Shown one piece after another: positions 22,667 through 35,647 of a DNA stretch of 64,000 bases (positions within the stretch are counted from its first letter, which is position 1; each line of letters opens with the position of its first letter). Under the pieces are notes generated by a model, which worked only from the letters and a program-made list of their open reading frames with translations, did no database searches and had not been told where the DNA came from. Source of the DNA: Rutstroemia sp. NJR-2017a BVV2 (taxonomy: Eukaryota; Ascomycota; Leotiomycetes; Helotiales; Rutstroemiaceae); assembly GCA_002946415.1 (NCBI GenBank), contig NJPS01000061.1, positions 1-64,000 on the forward strand, given 5' to 3'. A program made the position numbers and the translations under genes.

Positions 22667-25600
22667 ATGGCTGCCGTTGATACTGCTGTGGCGAATGGTC
22701 ATACCGAAGAAAACGGAAGTGGACCTGAGTTAACACTCTCTCAGAAGCTTATGCAAAAGCATGACGAGGGTCACCAGCCCACCATTGAGGACGTCCCCGA
22801 TGAGGAAGACTTGAAGCACGGCGCACAGCCTGCGACAGCCAGCGTTCTAGAGGATGCAAACGCCGACTCTACTGCTCCAGGATGGGTTCCCCCAATATCT
22901 ACCAAGGCTGCAGGAAAACAAAAGGAAGATGTTCGCAAGGATGCACCAATCGATACACAATCCCACGAACTTTTCCCCGCACTTGGAGGGGCCGCTCCCA
23001 AAGTCCAGGTTCAGGGTGCTTGGGGTGGACAAAAACAATCTGCAAATGGCACCGCCAATGGAACACCGATCAATGGCACATCTCGAGCCTCAACCCCAAA
23101 CTCTGGTGCAGCGACTCCAGCCGGTCAGCCCACGGTCAATATGCCTGGCAGACCTCAAGAAAGAATTGAACTGAGCCCAGATCAAGTCAAACCTCGCACA
23201 CAATTGAAGAGGCCACTGCCTGATATTTTGAAGGAGATCAACAAGAAGTACAGGGCAAACATTAACATGAGCACTGGACTTGGAGGCAGATTGTCATTCA
23301 CAGCTTATGGTTCTCCTTTGGCTTCCCGTAACGGTATCAAGGCTCTGATGGAACAGATCGGCGCAACGGTAGGCAGCTTATGTACTTTAATCATATAATT
23401 TTACTAACATATTTCGTCAGCAATCTATCAAAGTATCGATTCCTCGCAAAGCTCGAGCATTCATCATCGGAAAGCAGGGTTCCAAAATCAAGGAATTGCA
23501 AGAAGCTACTTCTGCCCGAATTCAAGTCCCCAAAGACGACAAAGCCACTCCAGCTGACGACGATGATGACGCTACAGTTGATGTTCAGATTGAGGGAAAT
23601 GCTGTAGCGGTGGAAGAGGCCAGAAAGGAGATTGAAAAGATTGTTGGCGACAAAGCAGGTACATCCAAGACAAAACTGCGTGGAATCCCAGCCGAGTTCT
23701 ACAATTTCCTTGCTGGCCCGCACAACGCCCATGCCAATTCATTGAGGAACACTCACAATCTCTCCGAATTGGACATTCCAATCAATCATACTTTGGTTAC
23801 TCCCCCTCGTGGTGCGGAAGCTCCGCAATTCGCCCCTGCTGCAGCTGATAACTGCATCACTCTCAATGGAGACCGCGCTGCTGTTCAAGCAGCTCGAGCG
23901 GAAATTGAACGCCGTACTAGACAATTGCATGAAGAGCTCACTCGCCAGCAGCTTTCTGGCATCAACAAAGGTCGTCATCAATTCATTCTCGGTGACCAGG
24001 GTACTCCTGGACAGGATTTCTTCGCAAAAACTGGATGCGCTATCTTCTTGCCCAATGAGGCTGATGAGGATGATGCTATTACCATTGTCGGCCCCCAAGA
24101 TAGAATTAAGGATGCTATTAAAGAAGCCAGGAAGCAAGCTATGGCCACGCAGACGGTTAACGTTGACATCCACAAGCAGCTTAAGAAGGATTCAAAGAAC
24201 ACCAGCCAGCATGCTGAGTATATTGCACGTTACTTGCGAGATCGCAGAGAAATTGAGAGATTGGAGAGACAACATAATTCTCGTATCTTTACTCCTTTTG
24301 CAGAAGCTAACACTGCATCACCGTGGGAGTTGTACTCCCGGGACCAAGACAGTTTATTCGATGTCCAAGAGCAGTTGATTGGCATGATCAATGCCCATCC
24401 ACCGGCACGTATGGCAAATCTTCCCGTAGATGCATTCTTCCACCAGCATCTTCGCAATGATATCTCCCCAAGAGTGAAGAAAGATTATGGCGTCTATTTG
24501 GTATTGCCAGAACCCTCCAGCAACGGCGATGTCTTGCTCGTCTTCGAAGGCCCAGCAGGATTAGAACCTGAATACCAAGTGCCACGCACACAACCCTCAA
24601 GAGATGAAGTTCGAGCATTCCAACAAGGATTAGAAGACGCTCGCAAGCATATCTTGGATATTATCAATGCCCAGGCTGAGGTCATTACTCAGTCAATTGA
24701 TGTACCAATCATGTAAGTTGCACACGCCCCAATGCTAGCTAGCTATATACTGATCATTAAAAGCTTCCACGAGAAGCTCAAGCGATTCATTCTCCAGGAA
24801 CAGAAATCGCGACCTGCAGACCAAATACCCGTCCGTGTTTCTGCTTCTGGTACCTCGGTTACTCTTCATGGTCCGAAGCCCGCAGTTGAAGCGTTAGCCG
24901 AGAAAGTGAACGCTTTCGTTGCGCAAGCAATTGAGGATGAAAAGGAGCGTGGATATACTTTATCCTTCGATTTCCCTCAGAAGCATGCCAACCAGCTCAT
25001 CGGAAAGGGCGGGTCTTTCATTGGTGAATTACGTGACAAGTTTGATGTTGAGATCCAGGTCAACGATGGCAAGGTGGAACTGAAGGGACCAAAAGCCAAG
25101 GCCGAAGCTGCCAAAGCTCACATCTCATCACTTGGCAGACAATGGGCTGATGAGACAACCTACATTCTCAAGATCGATCCAAAGTTCCACCCTGAGCTCA
25201 TTGGTGCCAAGGGTACACAAATCAACAGGTTGCAAACGCGCTACAAGGTCCAGATTCACTTCCCACGATCAGCTCGTCCTACAAATGATGAACAGACAGG
25301 AAGTGATGCTGGTCAAAAGAGCAACCGACGTGAGCTCGCACCAGATGAGGTTTCCATCAAGGGTCCCAAGAGAGGGGCCGACGAAGCTAGAGATGAGATT
25401 CTTTCCTTGTTCCAATATCTTCAGGACAACTCACATAGCGCTACTGTCAGTGTACAGCAAAGTCAAGTTCCATCATTGATCGGTCAGCGTGGAAGTGGTA
25501 TGGAAGAACTTCGACAGATCACGGGAGCAAAGATTGATGTTCCAAACTCTCGAGATAGCGCCGATGCATCTGGCCGAGTCGAAATTCAAATCAAGGGTAC

Positions 25601-26769
25601 AAAATCCCAAGTCGCACAAGCTAAGAAACTGCTTGAGGAGAAGAAGACTGTCTTTGACCAGACTGTGACCAAAACCATAAATGTGGATAAGAAGCACCAC
25701 AGAGCCTTGATCGGCGCAGGAGGTAAGCAGTCACCTAAGCATTCAACAGCGCATACTAACAGTTACAGGTTCAAACATCCACAGCATTATTGTGAACGCA
25801 GGAGGTTCCGGTGATCGTCGGGAGCTTGCTCGTGTCGTTCAGTTCCCCAAGGCTGAGTCTGATGGCAATGATATCAAGGTTGAAGGGAAGAGTGACCTTG
25901 TTGATAACATTATCGCTGCCATTGAGAAGATTGTTGCCGAGCGAGACAGCCAGACCACAATTACCGTGGACATTCCAACTGACAAGCACCGACCTCTTAT
26001 CGGACAAGGTGGCGAGACCAAGAAGGGTATTGAGAGAAACTTCAAAGTCTCAATTGATATTCCTCGGATCAACAGTGGCCAAACTGGAGTTACCATCACT
26101 GGTCTACCAGCGGATGTTGAGAAGGCCAAGGAGCATATGCTTGAGCTAGTCAAGGGCCAAGAAGGTGAAACTGTCCAAGTGCCTCGCAAGGTCCACCATG
26201 ATATTTCGAACAATGGACAATTCTTCAGAAGGTTGAAGAACGATCATCAGGTCACAGTTGATCACTCAGGCGAAAAGATCCCATCCAAGCCTACACCACC
26301 ATCCGGCAGTGGCGCGAAGGATGCATTGATCACGGATGAAAAAGACACCACAAGTGACGTCGAAGAGTGGTTCGTCTTCAACAAGTCCGATGCTGGAGAG
26401 CCTGGAGATATTCCTTGGGTCTTGAGAGGTCCTCCAGAGAACGTCGCGAAAGCGAAGTCTATCTTGATTGCCGCCATTGAAGAAGCGTCGAAAAACAACA
26501 CGGTCGGACATCTCACTCTTGCCGATCCCACACCAAGTACTTTCGGTTACATTGTGGGTAGAAATGGTACCAAGGTAAACAGTATCCGAAAGGCTACTGG
26601 TTGCACCATCACGGTGCCTAAGAATAAGGGTGCGGATGAGCCGATTGAGATTTTGGGAAGTGCGGAGGGAGTGGAGAAGGCGAAGGAGTTGATTCTTCAG
26701 GCGGTGCAGGAGGGGAAGGCTGCGAAGCCGTCGAGGTCTAGTGGACAGATAGGAGGATCTGAGTGGTGA
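22667..26769 (+). CDS. SCP160: Scp160/vigilin multi-KH RNA-binding protein
   Basis: Polysome- and ER-associated RNA-binding protein. Exons 22667-23368, 23421-24712, 24764-25722 and 25769-26769 with introns of 52, 51 and 46 nt; 1317 aa, as expected for the family. After an N-terminal Ala/Gly/Thr-rich region, KH domains repeat. GxxG loops are visible as FIIGKQGSKI (about residue 248), QLIGKGGSFI (741), ELIGAKGTQI (809), SLIGQRGSGM (903), ALIGAGGSNI across intron 3 (980), PLIGQGGETK (1060) and YIVGRNGTKV (1245). FILGDQGTPG (422) and the segment around residue 1130 (FFRRLKNDH) look like KH domains whose loop has degenerated. The mix of canonical and degenerate KH units is typical of Scp160. Confidence 0.95.
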
Positions 26770-27953
26770 GTTGTCAGCATGATGATGGGCAGCGGATAGG
26801 TGGATTGGCGGGTTCGGGGTACGGGTGGAAGGCATGGATGGACGCACGGTGGGACAGGGGCAAGAGGGAACAGGTGAATGAATATGTTATGGTAAAAATG
26901 GATAGTGCAATGTTAGGAAGGGGGGGAAGGGGAAAAGTATCATAGGATGGAATGGAAAATTACAGTCACAAATTTAAAAAGAGAGACAAAATGTATGGTC
27001 TAGGCTCATGCACATACTTCGGGTTCGATTCATTAGGATTAGGATTAGGAATTGTATCACAAAAAAAGGAAACGGTGGTTTTTTCTTTCTTGGTGGTGGG
27101 GAGGGGGGGGGGATATGAATTTTGATGGTTTTGGAGTTTACTTTTTGGTTTGTGATACAATATGAAGTGAAGACGAATGGATGGATGATGTGAATGAATG
27201 GATGAGATGTGATGTGAGATATATACGAGTATATACACATATATATGTGTATGTAGACGTTTCCTAGGTTTTTCATTCTCTCTCTCTGTCGTCCTCTTCC
27301 TTTCCTTTCCTTCCCTGTTCTTGTTCTTTGGTACTGACTGTGACTCTGACCAGTGATCTCTGAATCCGACTTCGATACTGATACGGAGACTAGTAGTGAG
27401 TAGTGAGTAGTGAGTAATGGGATTATATTATGATTCTAGACTGAGAATAAGATCACTACTGTGATTGAGACAAGAGGATTCTGAAGAAGGGAAGAGGGTG
27501 GGTGGAGAGATGGGGAGGTGGGAGTGGAAGAGAAGGGGAGGGGGACGGAGAGAAGAGGGGAGGGAGGGAGAGAGGGAGAGTAGATGGTAATGGTGTGAGG
27601 TTGTTTTGATTGGTGCTTGTTCCGGGGATGGACAGAGGGATAGATATACAGAGAGTTGGATGAGATGGAAGGAGATAAGATGGATGTATAGGAGATAGAG
27701 GGGTAGGTTACAGAGATAAATAGAGGGATGGAGAGTGGATGAAATTAAATGAAAAGGTCAAGAAGATATACAGGGTTTGAATGGCTAACTAATTTGGGTA
27801 CGGGCACGGGGGGTATTGTATAGTACAGCATGGCACGGCACGGCACGGCTGTGGCTTCGGGTAGAAAGGGGAGCCGGGCGAAGAGGGCAGTGGGTGAGAC
27901 TGGGACGGGAGGAGGGGCAGGGGTAGGTGGATAGTGGATAGGGAGGGGTGGAG

Positions 27954-27982
27954 AATGGGAATGGGAATGGGAATGGGAATGG
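27954..27982. repeat. (AATGGG)n array
   Basis: Nearly five uninterrupted hexamer units on the plus strand. Regular GGG runs make it a G-quadruplex candidate. Confidence 0.85.
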
Positions 27983-28077
27983 ACTAGGGGATATGAAATC
28001 GGGTGAGATGAGAATTAACCAGATAGGTGGAACGGAGGAGAGGGGGCAGGGAAGATGTAGAGTTGAGGGAGGGGAAG

Positions 28078-28109
28078 GGGGAAAGGGAAAGGGAAAGGGA
28101 AAGGGAAGG
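28078..28109. repeat. (GGGAAA)n array
   Basis: About five hexamer units just inside the same purine-rich block, ending in GGAAGGAAAAGG. Also a G-quadruplex or triplex candidate. Confidence 0.8.
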
Positions 28110-29060
28110 AAAAGGCGTAGAAGCGAGTTCTTTCTTGTCTAATGAGTCGAGATACGTATCTCCGGGTAGATGAAGTGATATACTGTAGAATAGAGCTAAA
28201 GTGGGTGTGAGATCTGTAGTTGATATTGTTATTTAGGATACAAGAGAAGGAGGGGACCAAGGGTATAAGAAATGGGAATTGGGAGCAGAGCAATATAAGA
28301 TATTCTTCTCTCATGATTCTTTACATAACAATCAAGTAACACTCAGCATACCTCTACTTCGACCACTCGTCGAAACAGTAGAAAAACATCGACGTATTAA
28401 GTCCAACTCTTCATTATATCATTTCACATCATTTCAACAAACCCCCAAGTTATCCTTTGAATGCACACAATGTTTAATAATTAATGGAATCCATTTCTTC
28501 AATTCTTTCTAAACTCCAATCACCCAAGCTCATTGTAGCAGAATTCATCAGTTCGAAAAAAGCTCAAAAATCTTTCGCTCCTCTATGTAGAGCTTTCTGC
28601 TCTTTCTACCTCTAAACGCTATCAATCAATCAATCAACAAGCCAGCCAGCCCTCAAATGTAAAAACGCCCTTTGTCTCCCAAAAATCAAGCTTGTCTCCC
28701 AAAAACCAAGCAGATTCGACCATGTCATCCATCCGTCCATAGAAGATACCAAGTAGTACAAGTCCAGAAGAGAAAAGAAAATCCATTTCTCTCATCAAAC
28801 ATAAAAGAAGATGTTTATGATGCCCGCTGTAATTACAAAGGTGAAGAAGTCGGTAAAATTATCTCCCTTTCTTCCATTCGTTTAAATTTCCCGTTGTGTT
28901 CCCCAAATTCCATTGCGAAAATATCCGAAATCTAAGTGGGTATCATTATGCTCATTTTCAAATTCCTGGCTAAATCAGAACGAGTTGCTTTTTATGCTGG
29001 TTATAATCGGCAGAAATATCCAGGCAAGGATAATGAAAAAAGCATTTTCTCGTAAGCCGT

Positions 29061-30357
29061 TTAGTAAAGAGTGTAACCACCGTCGATCAAGACGTTGGAT
29101 CCGGTCATGAAAGCCGAAGCGTCCGAGGCGAGGAAAACGGCAAGACCGTTCAAGTCATCGACAGCACCGAGACGGGCTTGAGGAGTGAGGGACTTCCAGA
29201 TGACCTTTTGAGCATCGAGAGCAGGGACGTTGTTGAGAGCAGTGTCCATGTATCCTGGGGAGATCATGTTGACTCTGATGTTGTACTTGGCCCATTCGGC
29301 ACCGAGAGATTTTCCGAGTTGAACAACACCGGCCTTGGAGGCGTTGTAGCAGGATTGTTCTTGTGGGTAGTTGACGATAGATCCGGACATGGAAGCAACC
29401 AAGACGATGGATCCTGGCTTGCCAGCGGCCATCATGGCCCGACCAACAGCTTGGGACATCAAGAATGAACCAGTAAGATTGATATCGATGAGACGACGGA
29501 ACATGTTGTGGTCGTAGGTCTCAGCTGGGATGTTGGAGCTGGAAATATGTTAGCATAAATATTGCAAAATTTAGAGAGAAAAGTTACTCACTCAGCAATA
29601 CCGGCGGAGTTGATCAAGACATCAGGAGCTCCGTATGTCTCAACGACAGTGTTAACGGCAGAGTCGATGGCTTCGGCATCACGAACATCAACCTTGAAGA
29701 AACTGATGGGGATCTTGTTGCCGGTCAATTCGTACAATTCAGCGGCGGATTGGTCACCCAATTCTTGGTTGGCATCGAAAATGACAAGTGCCTTTGCACC
29801 AGCCTCGATACAAGCACGAGCCATGTGGTTTCCGAGACCTCGAGCACCACTATTGAAATGTTAGTGTTGATTCACATTGTGTGATTAAAAGCGCCGTATT
29901 GGGGATTTGAGCCACGGAGTGGAGATGAACAGAGCTCGAAGGAGAGCTGATCGTCACGCCCAAACATGCGGGGTGAACTATGTGCAGCTTGTGAAGGAGT
30001 GTGCAAAGACAGATGAACATACCCAGTGACAACGACAACCTTACCCATCAAACTCATCTTCTGCATGGTAGGGCTCATTCCCTTGAATGCGGATTCAGTC
30101 AATGGGGTAATGACATCGACAGTAGCGTCCTTAGCAGCAGGTGCTGCGTGAGACTCCTCAACGGGGATGGTTACTCGTTGAGGACCAGATCCAGGCTTGT
30201 ATTGTGTAGCTGGGATCTCCTTCTCCGAGATGACCTCGTAGTCGTTGGCCTTGGGGGTAGTGGTGAAAGCACGGATGGCGTGCTTGCCAATGGTTGGGAC
30301 AGTTCTGCGGCTGGCCAAGTTGGCGGCGCGCATGAAGGATGTTCTGGCGGCAGACAT
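29061..30357 (-). CDS. SDR-family polyol dehydrogenase (arabinitol dehydrogenase-like) with presequence
   Basis: Exons 30357-30023, 29849-29592 and 29538-29061; introns 173 and 53 nt; 356 aa. The Rossmann motif TGGARGLG is formed across intron 1; NSAGIA and the catalytic YNASK (Tyr-x3-Lys) follow, with Ser in LVASMSGS and a typical C terminus GSNVLIDGGYTLY. The SDR core matches D-arabinitol 2-dehydrogenase/sorbose-reductase-type enzymes that interconvert polyols and ketoses with NAD(P). The first ~110 residues are an extra extension: MSAARTSFMRAANLASRR... RAFTTTP looks like a mitochondrial targeting peptide with cleavage near RAF, then a polar linker. Exact substrate is not readable from sequence. 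Confidence 0.88.
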
Positions 30358-32477
30358 TTTGGATATGTGTATGTGCAGATGCGGAAATTAAGTTTGCAAA
30401 AGGAGAAACGGTCGATATGTGCAAAGGTCGGAAAGAGTATGTATCAACTGAACCGATGTAAAGATCAAGAAACAGTGGTATTCGAGGAGGAGAAACGTCG
30501 CAAGAAAAAAAGAGTTGAGTTGTATGTGGAAGAAGGAAGTATGGAGGAGAGGGTTGTGGGAAGGAGGTACTGTTTAAAATATATATTTAGCCCTAGCTCC
30601 TAACAAGCTCACCCCTGGCAAAGACCGAAACACCGAAAGGCAAAATCGACAAGTGCCCCAGAAAAAGAAGAAAAGAAGAAAATATTCACCTAGTGCGTTG
30701 GTCCGTGTGCAAGTGGAAGTGGTGCTACTGCGTGCGGGTGGGCTGATGGGGTGGTGGTGGATTAGAATTAAATGGCGAATTACTCTAGTCCTTTCTGGGT
30801 AGCTTATGACGTTGGTCGAATTGATCGTCGTCCTTTTACAGTCGTCCTTAAGCGGTGAATTCGCGCCAAGTCTGCGAACATGATAGGTTAGCCGTCCAGA
30901 TACTCTCCATAAAGCATGTCCATCCGGAGCTGCGAAAATCAAACCGGGTGAGAAATGCTCTGTGCTGCTTACTCTGAGAAGTGTCGATCCGGAGATGTGA
31001 GTGATTCGCGTGACCGGTAGGGGGGAGGGCTTCGAGGAAATCTACACGGTAGGGCGCTGACTGTAATGTGTATGTATGGTGATTTAGGAATTCAGCTCTT
31101 GGTTTTCCCTTTCCCTTACAAAGTGATCTCAGGTATCGTATGTCTGACTTTTGCTTTTCAATTTCTTAGAAATATAAAGACAGCTGAGTGAATTCTTGCA
31201 GGTGACCCGAAAAAAAGATGTCTATGCTATGTTGGACGAGAAGGCGGCGAGCGGTCAATGAAAAGCAAGCGGGATGGGTCAAGGTATCGATACGCAAAGA
31301 CAGCAATACAATCAATCTATCGAATTGGAAGGAGATCTTGGTGAAACTGAGGGGAAGCTTGGTCTATATGCCGTAGATGGATGAGATAACTTGAGTTGGT
31401 ATACTCTGTAAGATGGAAGTAAAGGAGGGGCTCTGAGAAGGATTTCCTCCTGCTTTATCTTTGTTCAAATATACTTTTTCTGATGCGTAGGATACGATAT
31501 GGTATGATACGATATGATAAGGTTAGGATGGATGATGTGAACTGATTGATTACTCTCCAACGCCACCGTCTGCGACTTTGTTGTTTTCCACTCGCTGATG
31601 CTGATCGGCGCGTTCCTCTGGCTGCTTTCGGTCTTCTCCTTCGTCTTCTCTCCCAGTAAAACCATTGAGCATTTCCCTTCCCTTCCCTTCCCAAAGCTTA
31701 CATTAACATTACAGATCAAGCAAAAAAGGTTCAGTAGTATCAATACTAGCAACCCATTATTTCCTACAGGGTAGCATTTTTGCAACTCACCAGTCTGTGC
31801 AGATTTGCATGCGCAGTGTGAGTAAGTGGTGCAGATGGTGGAAGAGGAAAAGTTAGGTTGTTCCCACACACAACGCTATTGAAGTGTCCGGAACTAGGAT
31901 TCGCATGCCGGGTGTCAAAATGTTTGGCTGTCAATGCCCCAGGAGGAAGGGGTTTGAGTCAAGAGCAGGGACAGGGGCCAGGGAAGGAAAATGGAAGACA
32001 GCTATCGTGGGATCGTGGTATCAAGTGAACAGAGGTGAGAAATGGATGTCGTGGGGGTGTCTTTACATCCGCTTGGTTGATACTTCAGACAGAACGGTAC
32101 GAGGGGGGATGTTGCTTCTGGCTTGGTGGGTGGTATTATGAGGCTACATTGGTAATCTGGACGGGCATGGAAAAGGTACGGAAAAGCACAGTGGCGGTGT
32201 GAATTTGTTTCCCAGCTACTCCTGCTGCTACTACGACTTGTACAAGGTACATCCGTATATCAAAATGTAGGCAGAGAGGGCGAACAGATCTATACTACAA
32301 ACTGTGAATTGTATGCAAAAGACGCAAAGAATTGTGGCATTCGGGTGGCAACTGCAATTTTTCGAAACGACCTGAGAAATGCAACTTGTACTAGATACCT
32401 TAGCTGCTGTACGAAGTGTACCAGCATATAAGCTTATCAATTCGAATCCTGTGTTTGTTGCCTTATCCACCCACCGT

Positions 32478-32554
32478 CCATCCACCATCCACCATCCACC
32501 ATCGACCATTGACCATCGGCCATCGATCATCGACCATCGACCATCCACCATTCA
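32478..32554. repeat. Heptamer tandem repeat, 11 units
   Basis: Eleven consecutive 7-mers of the form CCATC(C/G)A with a few substitutions (CCATTGA, CCATCGG, TCATCGA, CCATTCA). Non-coding. Confidence 0.9.
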
Positions 32555-33024
32555 CCACTGGTACATTGGACGTACAAACACATACGCAAGATTCTCGGAT
32601 ATCTCGCAAGGTGGCCATCCATCTGCACGCTCACAATTAGGCATGGGATCCGGTACCGAGCATCCGTTCAGGACAGGAATTAATTGATTGGTGTGGGCCG
32701 TTCGTGTCACCTCGCCCAGCCCATTTCCCTCTTTGGGCCTTTCTGGAAGCCCACGCACGTTTCTTCCCAGCGTTCCAGTCTTCCAGAAGGCTGGTCAAGC
32801 TCGCAAGGAAGTATGAACAAAGTATGAACAAAGTATTTACATGGAAAGATATACCCAATTGAGGATCGGGTAATGGAAACAGTCGGTACTTGTACATAAT
32901 TCAACCTCTATACGAAAGCTACGAAGTACGCTTTCAAAGTTTCAATGCGTTCCAACTTCCCACAGACGCCTGTCCTCTCACACTGTACAGTGTAGATCAA
33001 ACAACCCTTTGGTCAATCCTATCG

Positions 33025-33069
33025 CACCTTATCCACCTTGTCCACCTTATCCACCTTATCCACCTTATC
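33025..33069. repeat. Nonamer tandem repeat, 5 units
   Basis: Five units of CACCTTATC, the second reading CACCTTGTC. A 9-nt period keeps one reading frame (HLIHL-type), explaining the chance ORF over it. Confidence 0.9.
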
Positions 33070-33630
33070 CATCTAGAGAGCAGATCCGCCTGTCAGATTG
33101 CCCTTTCTGTCTGTACCCATAACCATAACCACAACCAACAACCATACGGTCCAAAGATACTTTGTACTCAGACAATACTGTACGGTCTGTACCGTGTACT
33201 TCGTAAATCCTCGCCCCAGCGCCAGCTCCGGAATCGCCTTTCCCAGCATCTGTCCGGTCCCCTTTCGAAAACCGGGGAACCTTCCCCTTCGCACAGGAAA
33301 AGCCGACCGCAGCTGCTTTCCCGAGCAGGAGTAATCTTGCGTAACCTTCCCCCATTACCGGCAGACGGCGGTGTGAGTTGGAAGAGAGAGCAGCTCTCCC
33401 TCTCAGGGCCTGATGCGACCTGAGCACTGGTCATCTGATGGTGAAAAACTAAAAATAATAATGAGAATGACCATATTCAAGCCAGGCACGGGGGGAGGTA
33501 ATCATAGCAGAAAAGCCACAGCCGTTTTTTACGAGGTCTGAATTTCCCCCCGCGGACAGGGCAGGTTAGGTCCAGACGGGACCTGGACCAGGCTGGATTG
33601 CGCAGCCCCCAAGCAAAAGCGATGGCAGAT

Positions 33631-33660
33631 GGAGATGGAGACGGAGATGGAGATGGAGAT
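33631..33660. repeat. (GGAGAT)n, 5 units
   Basis: Five hexamers, the second GGAGAC. Simple-sequence repeat in non-coding DNA. Confidence 0.85.
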
Positions 33661-34152
33661 GGGATTGCAAGAAATGGCGTTTGGCGGGCGGCATGTACTT
33701 CGCATAACTCGTACGGTTACTAAATTGGGTAGCAGTAGCTTCGTCTTCTAGAATGAATCGGCGTCTTCTCTAGTTCGCAGAAGCTGAAACGGAAAGTTTT
33801 CAACGCTGTGTTCAACGCTGTCAGTGTCCCCCACTCTATTTAGTGGGGTTGCTCTGGAATGGAAAAGGGTAAAGGGTCCCCTAAATGACTCGCAGTGGAG
33901 AGAAGAAGCGCAACGTAAGAAAATTTCATAAGTTGCCCTTTTAAAAAATTCACTTTTGTGGGGTGAATTTCTTGTTCATCTCTCACAATTTTCATCCTCT
34001 TTTTCATCGTTATTTTCACTTTCTCTCTTCTCTTCCATCTTACCAATCTTTCCATCGCCGCCTGATCCGAATATCCTCAAAGATGTCACCGTCTACCTTC
34101 ATTCCATAATAAATAACACAGACTCGCATTTCCCCCTTCGCCTCGCCTCACA

Positions 34153-34482
34153 ATGATGAGCTGGCGCAGCTGTCTGTCTCGCCTCTTTAGTCCAAACAAC
34201 AGCTCAACGAAACGAACGCGGCTCTACTGCACTGCAGCTCCAGCACGCACACACGGCAAAGAGAGAAACGAAACAAAACAACCACGTCTGGACTCTGGAA
34301 ATAACGGCGAGCCCGACACCCAATACTTAGTACTCAAACTATTCGATTTTTTCAATAATGGTCGTTCAATAAATCTCCCCGTTAAATGGACCTGGTATCC
34401 GGTGCCGTTACCACTCCGAATGTTACTTGAAAATGTTACATCGACGTCTGTTACTACCTTCTCAGCAGTGCAGGCAAAATGA
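34153..34482 (+). CDS. Possible small protein of unknown function
   Basis: A 109-codon ORF starts MMSWRSCLSRLF in good context (CACAATGATG) directly after a CT-rich leader (33960-34150), the best promoter-like arrangement in the desert. The middle is polar and basic, the C-terminal half reads LVLKLFDFFNNGRSIN and VKWTWYPVPLPLRM. No domain recognised. A minus-strand frame of 205 codons (34224-34841, starting with GTG) overlaps it and could be the real one, or neither is. Confidence 0.25.
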   Translation: MMSWRSCLSRLFSPNNSSTKRTRLYCTAAPARTHGKERNETKQPRLDSGNNGEPDTQYLVLKLFDFFNNGRSINLPVKWTWYPVPLPLRMLLENVTSTSVTTFSAVQAK

Positions 34483-35604
34483 GTTACGCGAGCTCCCGAA
34501 AGGAAGAACGTATTTCCACCGAGATATTGGTTTTCTTGTTTTTCGTCTCTAACTGAATTGCAATCACTACTTCCAGCTCTTTTTCTCATTTCAACACATC
34601 TAGATTTCACATTAAGACACCTACCACCTTTTTCATCTCCGACGTATCGTTCTTTAATTTCCTCAACATTTCGAACATCTCCACCAATTTCTATTGAATT
34701 GGGCACCACACTCAAGTTTTGGGTTGGTGTGGATCTTCTCTCGATTTCAATCAAGGATTGAATGCAACTATTCTGAAAATTTGATGAGCTTTTTTTGCAT
34801 TGCATACATATGGATGACAAACAGCAGGCATGGTATATCACGAGGAAGACGCAAATTTATTCTGAGCAAGAATCCATCATGAGATCTGGAGGAGAACACA
34901 GAGGTGGGTGGAGGCGAAGATTTTTCATCTCGACTTCTACCCCCCACAGCCTTTTTGGGCACTGTAATCTCCAAAATCTACATTTCTTTCCATAACCGCG
35001 AATGCAATTATGAAAGGTACAAGGTACCACCAAGTAGCATTCCATTCTTCTTTCAGGCATAGATGAGGTTGCTTCATTTCACCTCATACTCCTTGCACAC
35101 CCCTTCTCCCATCCAACCCACACAGCAACCAACAGCAGCTTAAAATGATGAATATCCAGATAGGGACAGCTTATGTCAATATGACATGTGATGTGAACTG
35201 GACGAATATTTTAGTAGATGCTTCGTGTTTTCTGAAAGCTTGCTCTTTGCTGGGATGGGTTTGGATGAGGGGTTAATGTTTGCCCCCTGACGCATTCGTT
35301 TGCTGTTTGCTGGCTGTTGGATATAATGAATAGTCCCCAAAAATTGCCGGAGAATCGTTTAGCGACGGGGACTGAGTTTGAGTTGATGGATGAGACTGAG
35401 CAGTAGACTAGACTTGATTTGATGGATGAGACTGAGGGGTAGAACGCATATATCCAGATCAGACGGAGGGCATCCATTGCAATATCTCAGAGATTCTGCC
35501 AGCGGGTGCTTAGATAGAGGTAGATAGCTATCAAATACCATTAATTGTACAAGTACAACCAATTTTCCTAACTTTGCTTCTTTACATTCAGGACAACAAT
35601 TACC

Positions 35605-35647
35605 CCATCCATCTATCCATCCATCCATCCATCCATCCATCCATCCA
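35605..35647. repeat. (CATC)n microsatellite
   Basis: About ten tetramer units with one CTAT interruption. Confidence 0.9.

Larger units (their letters stand above)
26770..29060. other. Long non-coding, purine-rich region
   Basis: From about 27450 to 28140 the plus strand is strongly G/A-rich with many G runs and simple repeats: GTAGTGA copies near 27395, GGCAC copies near 27835, GGGAAT and GGGAAA arrays. No coding frame. Poly-pyrimidine on the minus strand resembles fungal promoter leaders, yet no minus-strand gene starts below it. Confidence 0.5.
30358..34152. other. Gene desert, left half
   Basis: No convincing gene. It contains scattered simple repeats, including a heptamer array at 32478, a nonamer array at 33025 and GGAGAT units at 33631. 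Open frames across these arrays (for example 32379-32687) exist only because the repeat has no stop in any frame. CT-rich sequence at 33960-34060 precedes the candidate ORF at 34153. Confidence 0.5.

Noticed and set aside
27954..28109. CRISPR or telomere-like array
   Set aside because: Units are contiguous hexamers without spacers; composition is simple-sequence, not the TTAGGG telomere repeat.
32379..32687. ORF encoding Ser/Thr/His repeats
   Set aside because: Runs through a heptamer array that has no stop in any frame; no start context or flanking protein signal.
34224..34841. 205-codon minus-strand ORF
   Set aside because: Starts with GTG, lacks any domain, and overlaps a plus-strand frame with a better start context; left as uncertain.
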